Below are positions 46,785 to 59,659 of a stretch of DNA of 64,000 nt, piece after piece. Positions within the stretch are counted from its first letter, which is position 1. Every line of letters begins with the position of its first letter. The notes below the pieces were generated by a model that saw only the letters and a program-made list of their open reading frames with translations, was not told the origin of the DNA and did no database searches. A program made the translations under genes and the position numbers. The stretch is taken from the NCBI GenBank assembly GCA_003008705.1, contig PDUO01000002.1, forward strand, positions 1,072,898 to 1,136,897, given 5' to 3'. Source of the DNA: Pezicula radicicola. Taxonomy: Eukaryota > Ascomycota > Leotiomycetes > Helotiales > Dermateaceae.

Positions 46785-47104
46785 TTGGACATAGTGCTTG
46801 GATAGTACCGTATGTATTGCATTTCAATAGCTATTTGAAATAGAAATATACTGAGACATAAGGAATGGTTGCAAAGATCGAAAAGAAAACCTTTGTCATG
46901 CTGTTTGAGTGAGTTGCCCCTTAGGCGATTAAGGCCTGGTTTTAAAATAAGAGGTCTAGAAGGGGTCATTCTACTTTTATACAATGTCCTACAAAGCAAT
47001 TTGTAAGGTAGCTTGAAATCCAGTAACTAAGTAGCAGGTATCATGTTTATTTATTGAGCATATTTGATCGCCCTCACCATGTCAAAGACACAAGTTTCAA
47101 ATCC
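46785..47104. other. Intergenic between convergent genes
   Basis: About 320 bp, the 3' ends of the amidohydrolase (+) and aldehyde dehydrogenase (-). Nothing else is seen. Confidence 0.6.
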
Positions 47105-48867
47105 CTACAGTCTGGTGCCAATGTTAATATGCACAGCCTTAACATTTTGGTAACCAGCCAAACCAGCCTCACCCAACTCCCGTCCAATACCACTCTGCTT
47201 AACACCGCCGAACGGGATCCTGAAATCCGAATCGTTGCTCGAGTTAACCCAAACCATACCTGCCTCTATCCTCTTAGCGACACGGTGTGCCCTTGTGAGA
47301 TCTCTTGTGAAGATTGCGCTTCCTAACCCGTACATGCTATCATTTGCCAACTCGAGAGCTTCCTCTTCGGTCTTGAAGCTAGCAATAACAACGAAAGGTC
47401 CAAAGATCTCTTCCTGGAAAATCTTCATGCTTGGCTTAACGCCCGTGAAGACAGTGGGGGTAATGAAGAATCCCTTTCCATCGCCAACCTTAGTAAAAGC
47501 CTCACCACCAGAGGCAAGTGTTGCACCTTCCTCCTTACCGGACTTGACGTAGCCGAGAATACGTTCGTATTGGCCTTTGGTGACTTGAGGGCCCTGGAAG
47601 GTGGTTTCGGCGAATGGGTCACCAACCACGGAGACTTGTTGGACGTGTTTTGTAAAGGTGCTAATGAACTCGTCATAGATGGATTCCTGCACCAGGATGC
47701 GGGAGGTAGCAGTACATATTTGGCCTTGGTTGGACATGATACCTGGTCATTTCGTTAGCATCTATTTGCAGTCTTGAAGTCTCTTCTCGATTTACCAATG
47801 TGTGCCCACTTGACAGCCTGGTCCAGCTCGGCATCATCAAATACCAACAATGGAGATTTGCCACCAGTCTCCAATGTGATGTTCTTCATGTTAATCGCTG
47901 CCATCTTCATGATCTCCTTGCCAGTTCCAGTGCTTCCCGTGAAAGCAACCTTATCAATATCCAAGTGCGACGCAATAGCCGCACCAGCTATTCTACCGTG
48001 ACCGTTGATAATGTTCACAACTCCTGGGGGGAAGCCTGCCTCTTTGATAAGAGTTGCTAAGTATAAAATACTTAGAGGCGTCTGCTCTGCCGCCTTAATA
48101 ACAACGGTGTTTCCACAGGCCAAAGCTGGACCCAATTTCCACGCTGCCATCGCAAGAGGATAGTTCCATGGAATAATTTGTCCACAAACTCCTACCGGCT
48201 CCTTAATAGTGTATGCCATCTTCGCACTTCCAGTATCAATAACTTGACCATGGATCTTATCTGCATAACCACCGTAGTACTTGAAAACGGCCTTGACCTC
48301 ACCAACATCTTCTTCAAGAGCTACGCTGTATGGCTTGCCATTATCCCACGTCTCGATTGTCGCAAGCGTTTCCGCATGTTCGGCCACGATATCTGAGAGC
48401 TTGATCATGAGATTACCGCGGTCGGTAGGCGACATATCTCGCCATGAGGGATCTTTGAAGGCCTTTCGTGCGGCTTTGACAGCGGCATCGACGTCGTCAG
48501 CTGTGGCAGCGTAGACAGAGGTAATTTCAGTCTCATCTCTGTGAAGCTGTGAGCAGGGTGCCTGGATCAGGATGGAATCATTGAGCTCTTACGTGGGATT
48601 GATAGTGGCTAACTTGGCGCCATCGCTGCTCTTCACCCATTCATTATTGATGAACAGACCTATGGGTTGAGTGTATTTTCTGCCATTGGGAGCTGTGAGC
48701 TCGATATCGAGTCCCGACATGTTGCGATAGTTGGTGCTAAAGAGGCTAGTTGATATTCTGGGAACTGTGCAAGTTGGGCGCGTAGGTAGGACAGAGCACA
48801 CGTATGGGGGAGAGAGACGTTGAACTGTGCTTCGGAAGTGAGGCAACAGAGAGAAAGGTCTGGACAT
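47105..48867 (-). CDS. NAD(P)-dependent aldehyde dehydrogenase
   Basis: Three exons on the minus strand, 48593-48867, 47796-48538 and 47105-47742 (introns 54 and 53 nt); 551 aa. Signatures: PWNYPLAMAAWKLGPALACGN, FTGSTGTGKEIM, LETGGKSPLLVFDDA (general base Glu), and GQICTATSRILVQ with the catalytic Cys, then EEIFGPFVVI. It oxidises aldehydes to acids and resembles fungal AldA-type ALDH1/2 enzymes. The first 49 residues are Arg/Ser-rich without acidic residues (MSRPFSLLPHFRSTVQRL), like a mitochondrial presequence. A second Met at 48720 (MSGLDIELTAPNG) is where the usual ALDH sequence begins, so a cytosolic form from that start is possible. It is convergent with the amidohydrolase. Confidence 0.95.
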
Positions 48868-50116
48868 TCAGAAGGATGGAAGGCAAGGGCGCGGCAGCTA
48901 CCTTATGTAAATTTGATGACGCCCAAGAGTGGTGGTGGTGTACAGTATTGGACGTTGTAAGGTAGCTAGCTACCGTAGCTAGCTGGGTGGTATAGGCGGG
49001 GCAGGAGCTGGTCTAGTGGTCGGCGATAAGGAGGCAGCTCCCAGCTTCCCAGCGCGCTTGCCTCCTTTCGGCAGTTATACCCTGCTTCACAAAAAGCTAC
49101 CCCGCTATGGAGGGGTCCAAAAGGGAAGTTATCGGGGCCAGGGACAACGATGACCCTGAGAGCATATCGCAGCCCTTTTACTAATGACATCTCTCGCCGT
49201 GCTCGCTGAGGAGTCATTATAGAAACATGCTTTCAAAGATCATCGCGGGCTAAAGGCAATAATAAATAACAAGGAAGCAGAGGTTATGCCAACGGTTAAA
49301 AGAATGGTAACCGGGGGACAACCCGAGGATTGAAGGACAAAAAGGGTAAAGGTGAATGCGAACGAGAGAGTCTCAAGGGCCAGTGCAAAAATTCCGAAGT
49401 CGATCGCTGCATGGCATGAAAAGGAAAAGCCGGGAATTGAAAAAAAAAGGGGGGGACTAAGCGAGGTACCTGAGTTAGTGAGTGGGGACTCGGGAGGTGA
49501 GCTAGCTGGAAATGTTGTCTTAAAAGTCTGAGACAGAGGCGACGAACGACATGTCATGTTGTCTGCTACCTTGGGCGACAAGCTAAAGCCAGCAAAATCC
49601 ATCTTTTTATATATACCCCAAATTGGCAAGCCAAAAGCTCCTTGGTTCAAGGTTCCCTGCTATAATATACACATTGTACAGTCTTTTTCCACTGTGGATT
49701 TGGGACATCCACCCATGCAAGCTGCTCCCCAGATATTTTCGATGCCATTCCTCCTTCTCCCACCTCAAGAAAATAAACAGCCCCCAAACACCACTTCAAA
49801 AGGCCGACCCATATCCGGGTATATCACCACCACTCCAGGCTAAAATTGCAAAGGACAGTAAAGAAACAGATGCAGGAAATGACAGAGCGTGTTGTGGGTA
49901 TAGAGCAGAAGAGAAAGTCGATTTGGTTGCCCGATGCATGCACACCCCTTGTGCAATTTGCAAACGATGACCGGCAAAGGAACAAAGATACGGCGGTATA
50001 GTAGTACAATGTCAAAAGTAAAGCTGACGCTCGCTCCGCGATCGAAAAGAGATAATTAGGTTTGAGAAGGAATATGTGCATATGCGTTGCTGTAGCCAGT
50101 TGTGAGAAATTGGGTC
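48868..50116. other. Intergenic, about 1.25 kb
   Basis: Promoter of the aldehyde dehydrogenase (-) and 3' region of the bZIP gene (-). Short frames on both strands have no motifs; an A/G run (AAAAAAAAGGGGGGG) is at about 49440-49457. Confidence 0.5.
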
Positions 50117-51781
50117 CTATCGACGTCCGCTCTCATCGCGGGACCAAGATCGATCGTACGGACCAGATGGCCGATGATAGGGATCGTATGGTGGTTGAGT
50201 TGGAGCACTTGAAGAGGGCTGGTCCGCTGCGCTCGACACGGCCGTTGGATTGTCGATTCGAAGAGGAGGTAGTGTTGGAGGTGGCCCTTGTGCAAAGCCT
50301 GCCATTTGAACGGGGGGAAGTGTTGATGATGGAGGGAGCGAGTATGACGACGGCGTAAACTCTCCCTGAGTATTTGTTCGCTGCCGTCTTGGTGCTCTTT
50401 CTGGGCCACTCTCGAAACTTGGCGGGCCACCCATCTGCGGCACCGGTGGCGGAGGGGGAAAACTTGAAGATCCGGCCCTTACAGATCGTGGACTCGGTGG
50501 CGATTGCATTGCCATGTCCCTCATACCAGGAGTTCTGAATACCGCATCCCTAAAACGGTCTCTTTCGTTTCGATAAAAATCACGTTCCTGTTCCATTTCT
50601 CTCAATCTTCTCTCCAAATCCCTCTGCGTCTGCTGTAGCTTTTCGATATTCGTGGAGGCCTCTCTCTCCTTTTCTTTTCTACGTTGACGGAATCGCGCGG
50701 AAGCTCCTGCGTTGCGCGCACGCTTCTCGTCAGCTAATCGCGACGCTTGGTGCACATCCACTGGCACATGATACAGGCCTTGAGACGTGGTTATTGTCAG
50801 AACTTGGATGGGATCAGAAGAAGAAGTTTGTTTTGAGTTTTTATTGGATTGTAAGGAGTCGGACAGAGAAGTAGAATTGGTGTACGGACCTTCTTGACCT
50901 CCAGCGAACTGTAAACCCCCTGGAACCTGCTGTAATGTAGAGCCTGGGTAATAACTTCCCGTAGGTTGGGGCAGGCCCCCTCCAACGTAATATGAGGCTG
51001 GTGAGGTTTGCGTGGAGGGAGTCCGGGATGATGTTGAGATACTGGGACTGGTACTTTGAGAAAGTGGTGTACGTCCAGGTGCACGCATACCGCCAAGACT
51101 AGGCCGGCGCTCAAGTGGTGCCGCTGCTGGAGGTGGGAATCCATAATGTTGTTGCTGTGCACCCTGGGATGTAGTTGTCGGCAGTGGAGGAACCTCCGAC
51201 GCTGGAGACTGTCCAGGCTCCATTGTGTAAGTCCGACTTCTTGATCCAATAAAAGGAGACCTCTGCGCATCGCGAGTGCCAGTAATGGTACCTCTGCCTG
51301 CACTTGCAGCACGAGGAGATCTTGGTGTTAATATTCGGCGACCTCTTGGAAAACTACCTCCAGCATAGCTTTCTGGAGTACTAACTGGTGGCAGATTTGG
51401 ATATGGATGCGATGAAGCCATAGAAGGACTTGCGCCAAACGGTGGAGGTGGTCCCGCTGACGATTGCGGCGATTCTGCACTGGGACGACGTCCAGTAGAG
51501 GACCCAGATCCAGCGCTTTCAGGCTCTGCTGGATTCAAGATCGACAGAACTCCAAGGTCCCGAGAAGGCAGGGTTGCCTGAGACGAGTGCTGATGTTGCG
51601 GAGAAGGCAGAGTTGGCCTTGGCGGTGGTAGTCCTTGGGATTCATGCTCTGGGCGCCATTCCGACTGTCTCCCAGCGCGCTGTGGGTCATCTCGAACCTG
51701 CCCAGGCGGTGGTAGAGTAACTCTCTGGCCATCTGTTGGTGAGCGAGATGCAGGACGAGACGCAGTTGGCCTCTGCGACAT
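50117..51781 (-). CDS. bZIP transcription factor
   Basis: 554 aa from the ATG at 51781. The frame is open about 300 nt further upstream but contains no ATG before an in-frame TGA at about 52085-52087, so either this ATG is used or an upstream exon is spliced in. A Pro/Ser/Gln-rich N-terminal half is followed by DPIQVLTITTSQGLYHVPVDVHQAS and a bZIP domain encoded at about 50590-50740: the basic region NAGASARFRQRRKEKE, then a zipper with heptad Leu (IEKLQQTQRDLERRLREMEQE). The C-terminal part is Pro/Ser-rich. The NAGASARFR basic region marks the Zip1/GCN4-like filamentous-fungus group; exact orthology is not decided. Such factors bind DNA as dimers. It is followed upstream by nearly 8 kb without a gene, as often seen for regulators with long leaders. 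Confidence 0.88.
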   Translation of the reverse strand: MSQRPTASRPASRSPTDGQRVTLPPPGQVRDDPQRAGRQSEWRPEHESQGLPPPRPTLPSPQHQHSSQATLPSRDLGVLSILNPAEPESAGSGSSTGRRPSAESPQSSAGPPPPFGASPSMASSHPYPNLPPVSTPESYAGGSFPRGRRILTPRSPRAASAGRGTITGTRDAQRSPFIGSRSRTYTMEPGQSPASEVPPLPTTTSQGAQQQHYGFPPPAAAPLERRPSLGGMRAPGRTPLSQSTSPSISTSSRTPSTQTSPASYYVGGGLPQPTGSYYPGSTLQQVPGGLQFAGGQEGPYTNSTSLSDSLQSNKNSKQTSSSDPIQVLTITTSQGLYHVPVDVHQASRLADEKRARNAGASARFRQRRKEKEREASTNIEKLQQTQRDLERRLREMEQERDFYRNERDRFRDAVFRTPGMRDMAMQSPPSPRSVRAGSSSFPPPPPVPQMGGPPSFESGPERAPRRQRTNTQGEFTPSSYSLPPSSTLPPVQMAGFAQGPPPTLPPLRIDNPTAVSSAADQPSSSAPTQPPYDPYHRPSGPYDRSWSRDESGRR

Positions 51782-52087
51782 CGAGTCCTGATCCTCCGGC
51801 TCCCTCTCCTCCCGGAGGCCTGGACATTGACCTTTTCCACTCCCTTCCCAACTCTGTTGATAGCTGTGAAGCTTGAACACAAAATCTGCAAGTCGCTGTT
51901 CAAGTACCTCCGGTGATCGAGATTGTGTCGTAGAACCCCTAGTCGGCTTTGTCGTCTGTCCTACTTCAGAAAAAGCAACAAAATTTGGACTTTCGCGCAA
52001 AGGGCGCTGCGTGCCTTGTACAGCCAGGACGAATGGGTGGGCTGGGATGGCCAATGAGGCGTCCCAACGAGCGGTGAGAGGTCAACA

Positions 52088-52141
52088 CTATATCTTAATC
52101 CAGGTGCAGTGTGTTATGGAGCAAGCAAGATTCTTTTCCAT
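52088..52141 (-). other. Possible upstream ORF in the bZIP leader
   Basis: An ATG at 52141 opens a 17-codon frame (MEKNLACSITHCTWIKI) with a TAG stop, 360 nt upstream of the bZIP start at 51781. If the leader extends this far unspliced it would be a uORF, as known for GCN4/cpc-1 type bZIP genes. The transcript structure is unknown. Confidence 0.3.
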
Positions 52142-55100
52142 CAGATGCAAAGGGGGGTTTTCAGTCTCGGGTAGGCCCAGGTGCTTGTGGTTTAAGTAGT
52201 CAAGTGTTTGAGTGAGGTATCTGACGAGCTGGCTAGTCAACAAGAATTAGAGGACGGGCTCGATGCTGCTGGTGCTGCTATTGAAGCCGTATATAGAAGC
52301 AAATGGTGTTGATAGGAGTTCGAGGCGGTAATAATCACTGTCTGACAATAGCCACTGGATGTTAGAGATGCGCAAACGGCGATATATAACCAGTCGTGTG
52401 ACGGTGGAGTCGAAGTAGAGGTACAAAGAAATGATGAGGTGGAAGAGAGCTCTGGATAGGTCTGATAGCGGGCCACTTACAAGCTTGAAGTGCGGTGAAG
52501 CGTTGCGACTGGTGGACGAATGACTGACTGTGCGGAGGAAGTAGTAAGTCTCGAGCTTCGTATCTGATGCTGACTCCAGGTAGGCCAATATAAAGGTTCG
52601 TTCCAAATCTTTGGACGTCTGTGTTGATGACGCTTTCTTTGCCTCTCAGCTGGCTTGCATGAGCAACGACAGAAGGTAGCTAGAAGGATGACCCCCAAGC
52701 TTTAGGTGTTGGAATCGTCCCAGTCCCCACGCACGCACACCGTTGCCCACAGACCTTGTGGCCTTCACCGCGCCAGAGACGAGGGTAGAGGGCCACCACA
52801 CAAGCACACATCGTCCAGGGTCGTAACAGGAGCGGGTCTCCCTGATGCTGGTGAACCTTCATGGTGGGAGCTGGGGGGGTTTAGCAAAGCCAAGGTACCG
52901 GGGATGTGAGATGATGCCTGACATGGCTGTGCTGGAGATGGCTAGCCCACATTTCGACGTTCCCAAGAAAACTTCCCTGGACAGGGCCGGGGGACAGGCG
53001 CGGAACGCGGGAGACCAAGCGCTGGAAAAAAAACCAAGTCTGGACAGTAGTACGTAGGTAGGTACAGTCGTAGTAATAAGCTCACTACAGTAGGTACGGT
53101 ACAGTATTCATAGAGTAGTGATGTAGGTACTAAATAGGTACGCCCAGATCCCTGAACACTGACTGGTACACTGCACTGCACTGGGCAAAACGCTTTAGTA
53201 TGCTGTAGCAGGCAATGCAACAATGCTCGAGGCACAGTCTAGAGGGTTACAAGAGCAGACAGAGACTTCTAACCTCGCTGTGTTGTTCGTAGTCGCTCAG
53301 GAGGAGTTTCGAAGGGAGTGAGGCACGGGTTGCGAGGGGATTGCGACGGGGAAGATTGGGCAGCGCTAATCCTTGGCGTTTGCTAGGAAGTGGGAATATA
53401 ACGAACCGACGGTCAAGTACCGCAAGAAACAATAATGTAAAAAGTACACTATTTTTGTACTGGAACGATAGCTTTTAGGTACTAGTGAGTAGTGAGTGAC
53501 TCGCGAGAGGAGACTTGCTGGTACGGGTATGTACCGGTACAGGACGGCAGGCACTAAGAACGGCTTCATAGCCTGTTCCCCTAGACTGCTTGTTCCTGTA
53601 AACTGGGCAAGTAGTAGCGCGGGTTGTGGGCTTTCGCCCTGTACCGTACTTTCGTAATTTTGCTTTCGGCGTACCTAGTCGCGCGTGGTCATGCAGCCGA
53701 TGAGGGTTGAATAATATGGCAATGATGTTCTTGTGCAGTAGCACGACCCCGAAGCTTTGCGCCCTCGAAGCCCTGTAATTAATTAATCAATGCTTACCTG
53801 ACGCTGTTTGGAGTGCAGTGCAGAGCAGAGGATGTAGCAGTTACATGTAGTAGTTTGGCGACAGCAAGTTAGAAACCTTTTCGCTCACGTTCTTGCCATG
53901 CGCGTGCCCTGCAGAATCAACCGGACTGATGGCCAAGGGGCGTAAGTAGTGTACCCGCAGCAACGTGCAGGAGACTGTGTCTTTGGTTGGTATCGGTCCC
54001 TTGTAGAAATCTGCAAAAGAAAACGGTTCTGGAAAAACAAAGCTTTTGTTGGGCCCAAAACTGCTCTTGTGACTTGGTGTAGTACGAGTGTACTGACGTT
54101 ATCATTCGTGCTCACGACTGCAGAAAACGAATGGATTTGTGAGGCGCACCAGTCGAAAACACAGACAGTGATTCTTTGATCTCGGGTCGCAAAGATATGT
54201 TTAGAAAGAAGCTACGGCGTATTACTGCATTCCTGCCTGCCTGCCATTTTGCTTCTTCTCTCCTGTCAGATCGCTGCCACCTTAGGGCTTTGTAAAAGTA
54301 AGAAGAGTGGGAGCCGGAAGCATATCAAGGCGGTCTGAACCTTTCGCTTTGGAACAAGCGGCTTCAATAATAATTGGTGATTATTATTGCGGTCTGCAGC
54401 GACGCCGCACTGACTACTACTAGCAATCCGCAATCCGCAATCTGATGCCCTGCAAGCTAAACTCTTTTTGTTGCTTTTGCTTCAATTGCCCTGGTCGAGT
54501 TTGAGATAATTAGCACAACAGGGCAAACGGTCTTCTCTGCATGGGAGAGCATTCTATGGGAAATGCTCGCTAGACCTCATGAACCTAGAAAGCCACGAGA
54601 ACCCCAGGTTACACCCTGATCAACATACATTAGGAGCAGGAGCAGGAGCAGACTCCGTCCATGCGGCCAGCATGAATATGATGAACTGCAGGAGACGACG
54701 AGCAACACGCCAATAGCCGCTCGCTTCCTGCAATTCAGTCCATTTGTGCTGCAGCATCGTGAGTCGGGGATTATTCTTGCAAGCGGAGGGCCTTGGAGAT
54801 GATATAATTTCAACCCTTGCCCTTCAGAATCTGTAGGCATCCACATCTCGTATCCTTGGCCCAGTCTGCAGACGCTGGTGTGAGTGCGGCAGCATGATGA
54901 GCTGCAGTAGTAAGTTCTTTGGCGTGCAGCGCACTGATAATCTGCGACTCTCGAACAAATATCCTGGAGCACATCCATATTTGGGTTTTCCAGAACATTG
55001 GCTACATAGGGTGCGGCCACATCGAGGCATATGGCCGAGATGCTCCAGATATTAAATATCAATATTTATTTTTCTTCGCTCACGGGATGAGGTCCCGTGG

Positions 55101-55993
55101 GTCACACCCACTGCCACAATCTTAAGTTAATAAGTAGTGCTGTAATTATTGCTCACGATTGATAGACGGGAGAGGAGGCAAAGCAGGGAAGGGCAAGGAG
55201 AAGGGATCAAGCAAAAGACTTTCGCAACGATCCCCGTTGTGCAGCGATGAAAGCCCGAGATCGACTTGGCATCAAGTAGTTTGTCGACCAGCAAAGACCT
55301 CGGACCTTTGGACCTTGGTGTCTGTGACAGATGTGTGGTGGGCTACTGTACCTTACGAATAGTGGACCGTGGACAACGGACGAAGAGAGAAACATGAGGG
55401 TTTGGTGCAGCGTCCCGTGCCGTTCGTTGACGACAACGCTTGGGGGTTCGCCCGCTACTGTAATTTCGATTTCCCTGGATATGCGAGTGTAAGTGATGTG
55501 CGTGGCGGCCTAAAGCATTCATTCATTTGTACCTGACTGTCTGACCGCATGAAGATCATGTCATATGATGGGCTGTGTCGTGACTACTACTGGCCATCTA
55601 TCCATCCGTCAAATACTAATGTAGATCTCTGATCTTGTCCCCTGCGTCGCCATGAAGAGTTCTTGATATTTCATGCACAGGAACTCTGAAGTTTCGCGAT
55701 GCGGAAGGCTGCCTCCCCCGCATCTACATACAGTACAGTAGACGGGGCACATTACCGACGTGCATCACTTCGTGCAGTATTGCTAACGGAAAACTTGCAT
55801 TCGAATCACCGATAATATTTAACACCAGAATAATAGGGAGCCCGCAGCGTGACTTAGGGATCGGCAATAGTCAGCAACCTCGTCGGCTATTGTTTATTAT
55901 TATTACGATTGTTGGTTCTCTGTCTCAGCTCGGGAATTAAGAAGATACCACCGCTAGACCTTGGCAAGTTAGGGCTCTCCTCGTCTCCTCGAT

Positions 55994-56011
55994 GCTCTCT
56001 CTCTCTCTCTC
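55994..56011. repeat. CT microsatellite
   Basis: Nine CT dinucleotides in noncoding DNA. Confidence 0.8.
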
Positions 56012-59000
56012 TACTCATCAGTCATCACCAAGGTTCTCGAGCCGGGGAGCTGTCTGATCATTTGCCGGACTTTTTTCTGGACTAAGGCCATGAACGAAAG
56101 GTAAACTTTGTTCCTCGGTCCCGATGGATTCGTCCATGACATACTGTAACTTGGCACTGAATCATCGCCGCTGGTTGCCGGATCCTCTCTGTACAGTGTA
56201 CTGTAGGACTTTGAACCTTCTGGCGTTCCTATTGTATATGCCGCCTTTACTCACCGGTTCCAGTTGACCGTACTTCGTAGCATAACAAAAGTTTGCATAG
56301 AATACCAGTGTCCGAGAGTTTGTCGGAACCTTGTGTCATTACCGACAGAATTGCTTCTTTCTGTAGCTCGCTCCCAGCCTCCCAATTCCCAAAGAAAAAT
56401 CGCAGGTCCCTGCCAAGCTGCAAGATGAGCCAACCGAAATCCCAACGTCTTCGCCTTTTTCCCCAATAATAATCCTCCGTACTCCGTACTATCGATTATT
56501 TAAGGCGTAGTAGTCAAAAGTATCTCTCGGGTACGACGAACTATTGTTCCGTACCATACGAATCAGAGTTTGAGACGGCTGGCTGTGACTGTTTGATTGC
56601 CGCCACTGGCGAGGGCCGCTTGACTGCGGATAGACAGCCGATGTTTCCAGAAGTGACTTTGCCATTTTCCACCATCGGACTACATCCTTGTGAGTAACCC
56701 AGCACGCTGGTTGAGTGACCGCATTTAGCGTCGGAGCTTATGTCTCTCTGTCACCACAGCGCTGGATTTTCGTTTGCCAGCCAACAATGGTCTAACACGC
56801 GACAGTAGTGTTGTCCCTTGTTCAAACCTTCTAGGCGTGTCCTCGGCCTAGCTTAAGGTTCAGACCAACGAGTTTCTGTCTTGGCTCTAGCCTTCCTGCG
56901 TCGTCGTCTTCTTCTAACTTACGATTATTTGAATCCTCCTGTAAAAGTGTGAAAGTTCGTACCGCAGCCCCAGTTCGTTTCTAAGTTACTAGGTAAATAT
57001 GAAGGTGAATGAATCATGCGGAGTAGTGTGGCGTCCAACTCTGATGAGCGGCATAGTAAAGCTTTCGATATGCAAGGTAAATCACATCATCTACCCTCGG
57101 GTTCTACTTGTACAATACACGTCTGAAATGCTCCAGGTAAGACGAACCCTGCTCAAGGGAGACGAGGCCATTTCCCAAAGATGGGACGAGGGGAGCGCGA
57201 ACGCAAACATGTTCAACGAAGTATTGATTGGCGCGCCTTGGGGGATTCGAAGCGCTCGTCCACGTGCATTGTGCATGCCTTTTTCCATTCCCTCGGCCTG
57301 CATACGCAATTCCAACGAGCAGTTAGAACTTGAGAACTTTACATCATCTCCAAACTAGGCCATTATATTATAGGATTCATTCAAACATTTTCCGCAACCA
57401 GGTTCTGATACAGTGCAATATAGTAGGAGCTATAGTTGCAGCAGTTATGCGTCGATCGCACAAAGAGATAATTGAGCCAAACTCCAGTCTCGGTACCAAC
57501 TCCGACAATCTTGGTACGTCGTATTATTGTTCTCGGCTCTTCTGATCATCCACAGAATAGGTACTGATGTTAAGCCACGCCGCGGCACAACAGAATGAAG
57601 TAGTAGCAAAGTCAGGCCATGATCTGTGCGCGCATCAGGGTTTACAGGCAGCTGTTCCTGGGGGCCACAACTACGAGGATCATCCCTTTTGCTCATCACG
57701 TGAATTTTTATAAGGCGAGAGAACCTGCATTAGCCCACGCTCAGCGGCTTGTCAAAAATGATCCCCGGGTACACCGTCTTACTGTACAGTCCGTCGCTGC
57801 AAGTGCTGTGGGTTGCAAAGCTTTTAGGCTATTATTGCTGTTGTGTGTCGTTGTGTCGCGATGTGATATGATAGCGCTTAGGTAGGGTGATGTTCTTGTT
57901 ATGCACGTGCTGCAGGCTGATCTGCCCCCTTTGTTTAAGAGGAGGAGAGGCGGTAGGCGGTAGGCGGGGAATAATTCGAAATATTGCGAATTGCGGTGAG
58001 GTTCTACATGGTCTAGGTTGGTAGGCTTTGTGAGCGGTCAAGGAGATCCCAACGTACTTTCCAATGCGAATGATTGCGTGCAAACCACGCGTGTGATGGA
58101 CGCCATCCGCGCCTCCGTGATGTGACGTGAGGACCTGGTCCTAGTAGAATCTAGATAGTCTCTTGATGGCTCCCAGGAAGCTGCTTGTCGAGTCTCTTCA
58201 AGGCTGAGCTGACCCAGTTCGCCTTGTAACCTATGACTTACTGCAGTAGTTACGGAGGTACGAAAGTGCCTGGTACTGCTTCTGTTGATGTAGATGGCTT
58301 CATATTTTGACCTTTGACTCTCTATGACTCTCTATCTCTTTTCATCTTCTTCTCAGCCTGGGCCAACCCAGCGGCGAGATTAAAACTTTTCTCTCGTCTC
58401 GAGCGCATCTGCCGGCAACATCGGTAGGCATCAAAGGTCGGACTTGTAGCCACATCTTAGGCTCTCAGCCCCGAGAAAGCCACCAAACACTAAATTTAGT
58501 GAGGAATAAAATCCCTATGATACCTTCCTCCTGAGAATGACTCGTATGCTCTCCGATCTTGGCTGCTACAGTGCGAAGTAAGTACAGCTGCATGAGGAGA
58601 GTTACCAGAAATCGGCTCGTCGATCCTGCCAATTGCGAATGAAGTTTAAAGTAGCAAGGAGCCGCATGGAGAGCTAAAAGGAAACAAAGTTGGCCAGAAC
58701 AGTACCGCTCCCAAAGTCACTTGGTGAAGGTTTTGACACGATCCTGCAAGTGGCAACAACTTGGGATTCCTTCAAGCCACCAAGGCGTACGTAACGTAAA
58801 GCCGCAGCTGTCTTTGGCGCTAGAGTGAAGAAGGCCAAGACCACGGCGTAAAGCACCAAGACTAAACGGAGAGGGGAGGAGGAGGGGAGAGTTGAGGATA
58901 TGCTTAACCTGCTTAATGACGGTCAACCACGAGACGTCGTGCCGCAGACGGAGAACACAAATACGGACCGCCTACGATCAGAACAGTACAGTGAGTGGCC

Positions 59001-59659
59001 GGCATAATCGGAATATAATACAAGAGAAAGAAACGGGCGAATGGAACCTTACCTGAACCTTCTCGAAGCACAAAATTGCATGGTAAGTGAGGGTCTGAGG
59101 GCTTCTCCAGGCCGACGGCCACCAAAGGCGACGATTCGCAAAACAGCCGTGACGGATGAAGCCAGCATAGAGACCTGATATCGATCGAGAAAATAATTAA
59201 CACAACGCAGTACAGTCAAATGATTGATGCCGGAGAAATGGCGCATGACAAGGACGCCGTCTTTGATGATAGCGGCATGAAGGCCCGCAAACCGCGAACA
59301 AGACTCCAGTCTGCTGTGGTGAAAAGATGGGATTCAGCTAAACGTGTCCCATCACATCAATCTTTAAAAGAATGAAGTCCATCCCGTCAGACGTCGTATA
59401 TGAGCCTAGTATATCTTCTTTTGGCAATAATTTCCGTATCATTCCTGTCTTTAACTTTTGTGCTTCTGAAAGAGTCACAACTCCTGGGCCAAATACTGCA
59501 ATTTAGCGCGGCGTAAACAAGCACCAGAAGAAGCGAGCGTCGGTCGAATCAATCACCCCTCAACAAGAACGCATCAAATCAACGTCATACAAAACCAAAC
59601 AGCAACAACAACAACAACTCTATTGGAAAATCAAGAATATCTTCCGTCACAACTGAACC

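Larger units (their letters stand above)
51782..59659. other. Nearly 8 kb without a recognisable gene
   Basis: Upstream region of the bZIP gene (-) and of the SMP-30-like gene (+). Includes the open but ATG-less extension of the bZIP frame (to about 52084) and a short upstream ORF. Elsewhere there are only scattered frames under 165 codons without motifs, GTAC/TACAGTA-rich words near 53040-53200, and a CT microsatellite at 55994-56011. Base composition is ordinary, unlike the AT-rich island, so this looks like regulatory or noncoding-transcript DNA rather than decayed transposons. Confidence 0.5.

Noticed and set aside
56999..57358. 119-codon ATG-initiated frame in the long empty region
   Set aside because: No recognisable domain, signal or supporting splice structure; compatible with chance in about 8 kb of noncoding DNA.
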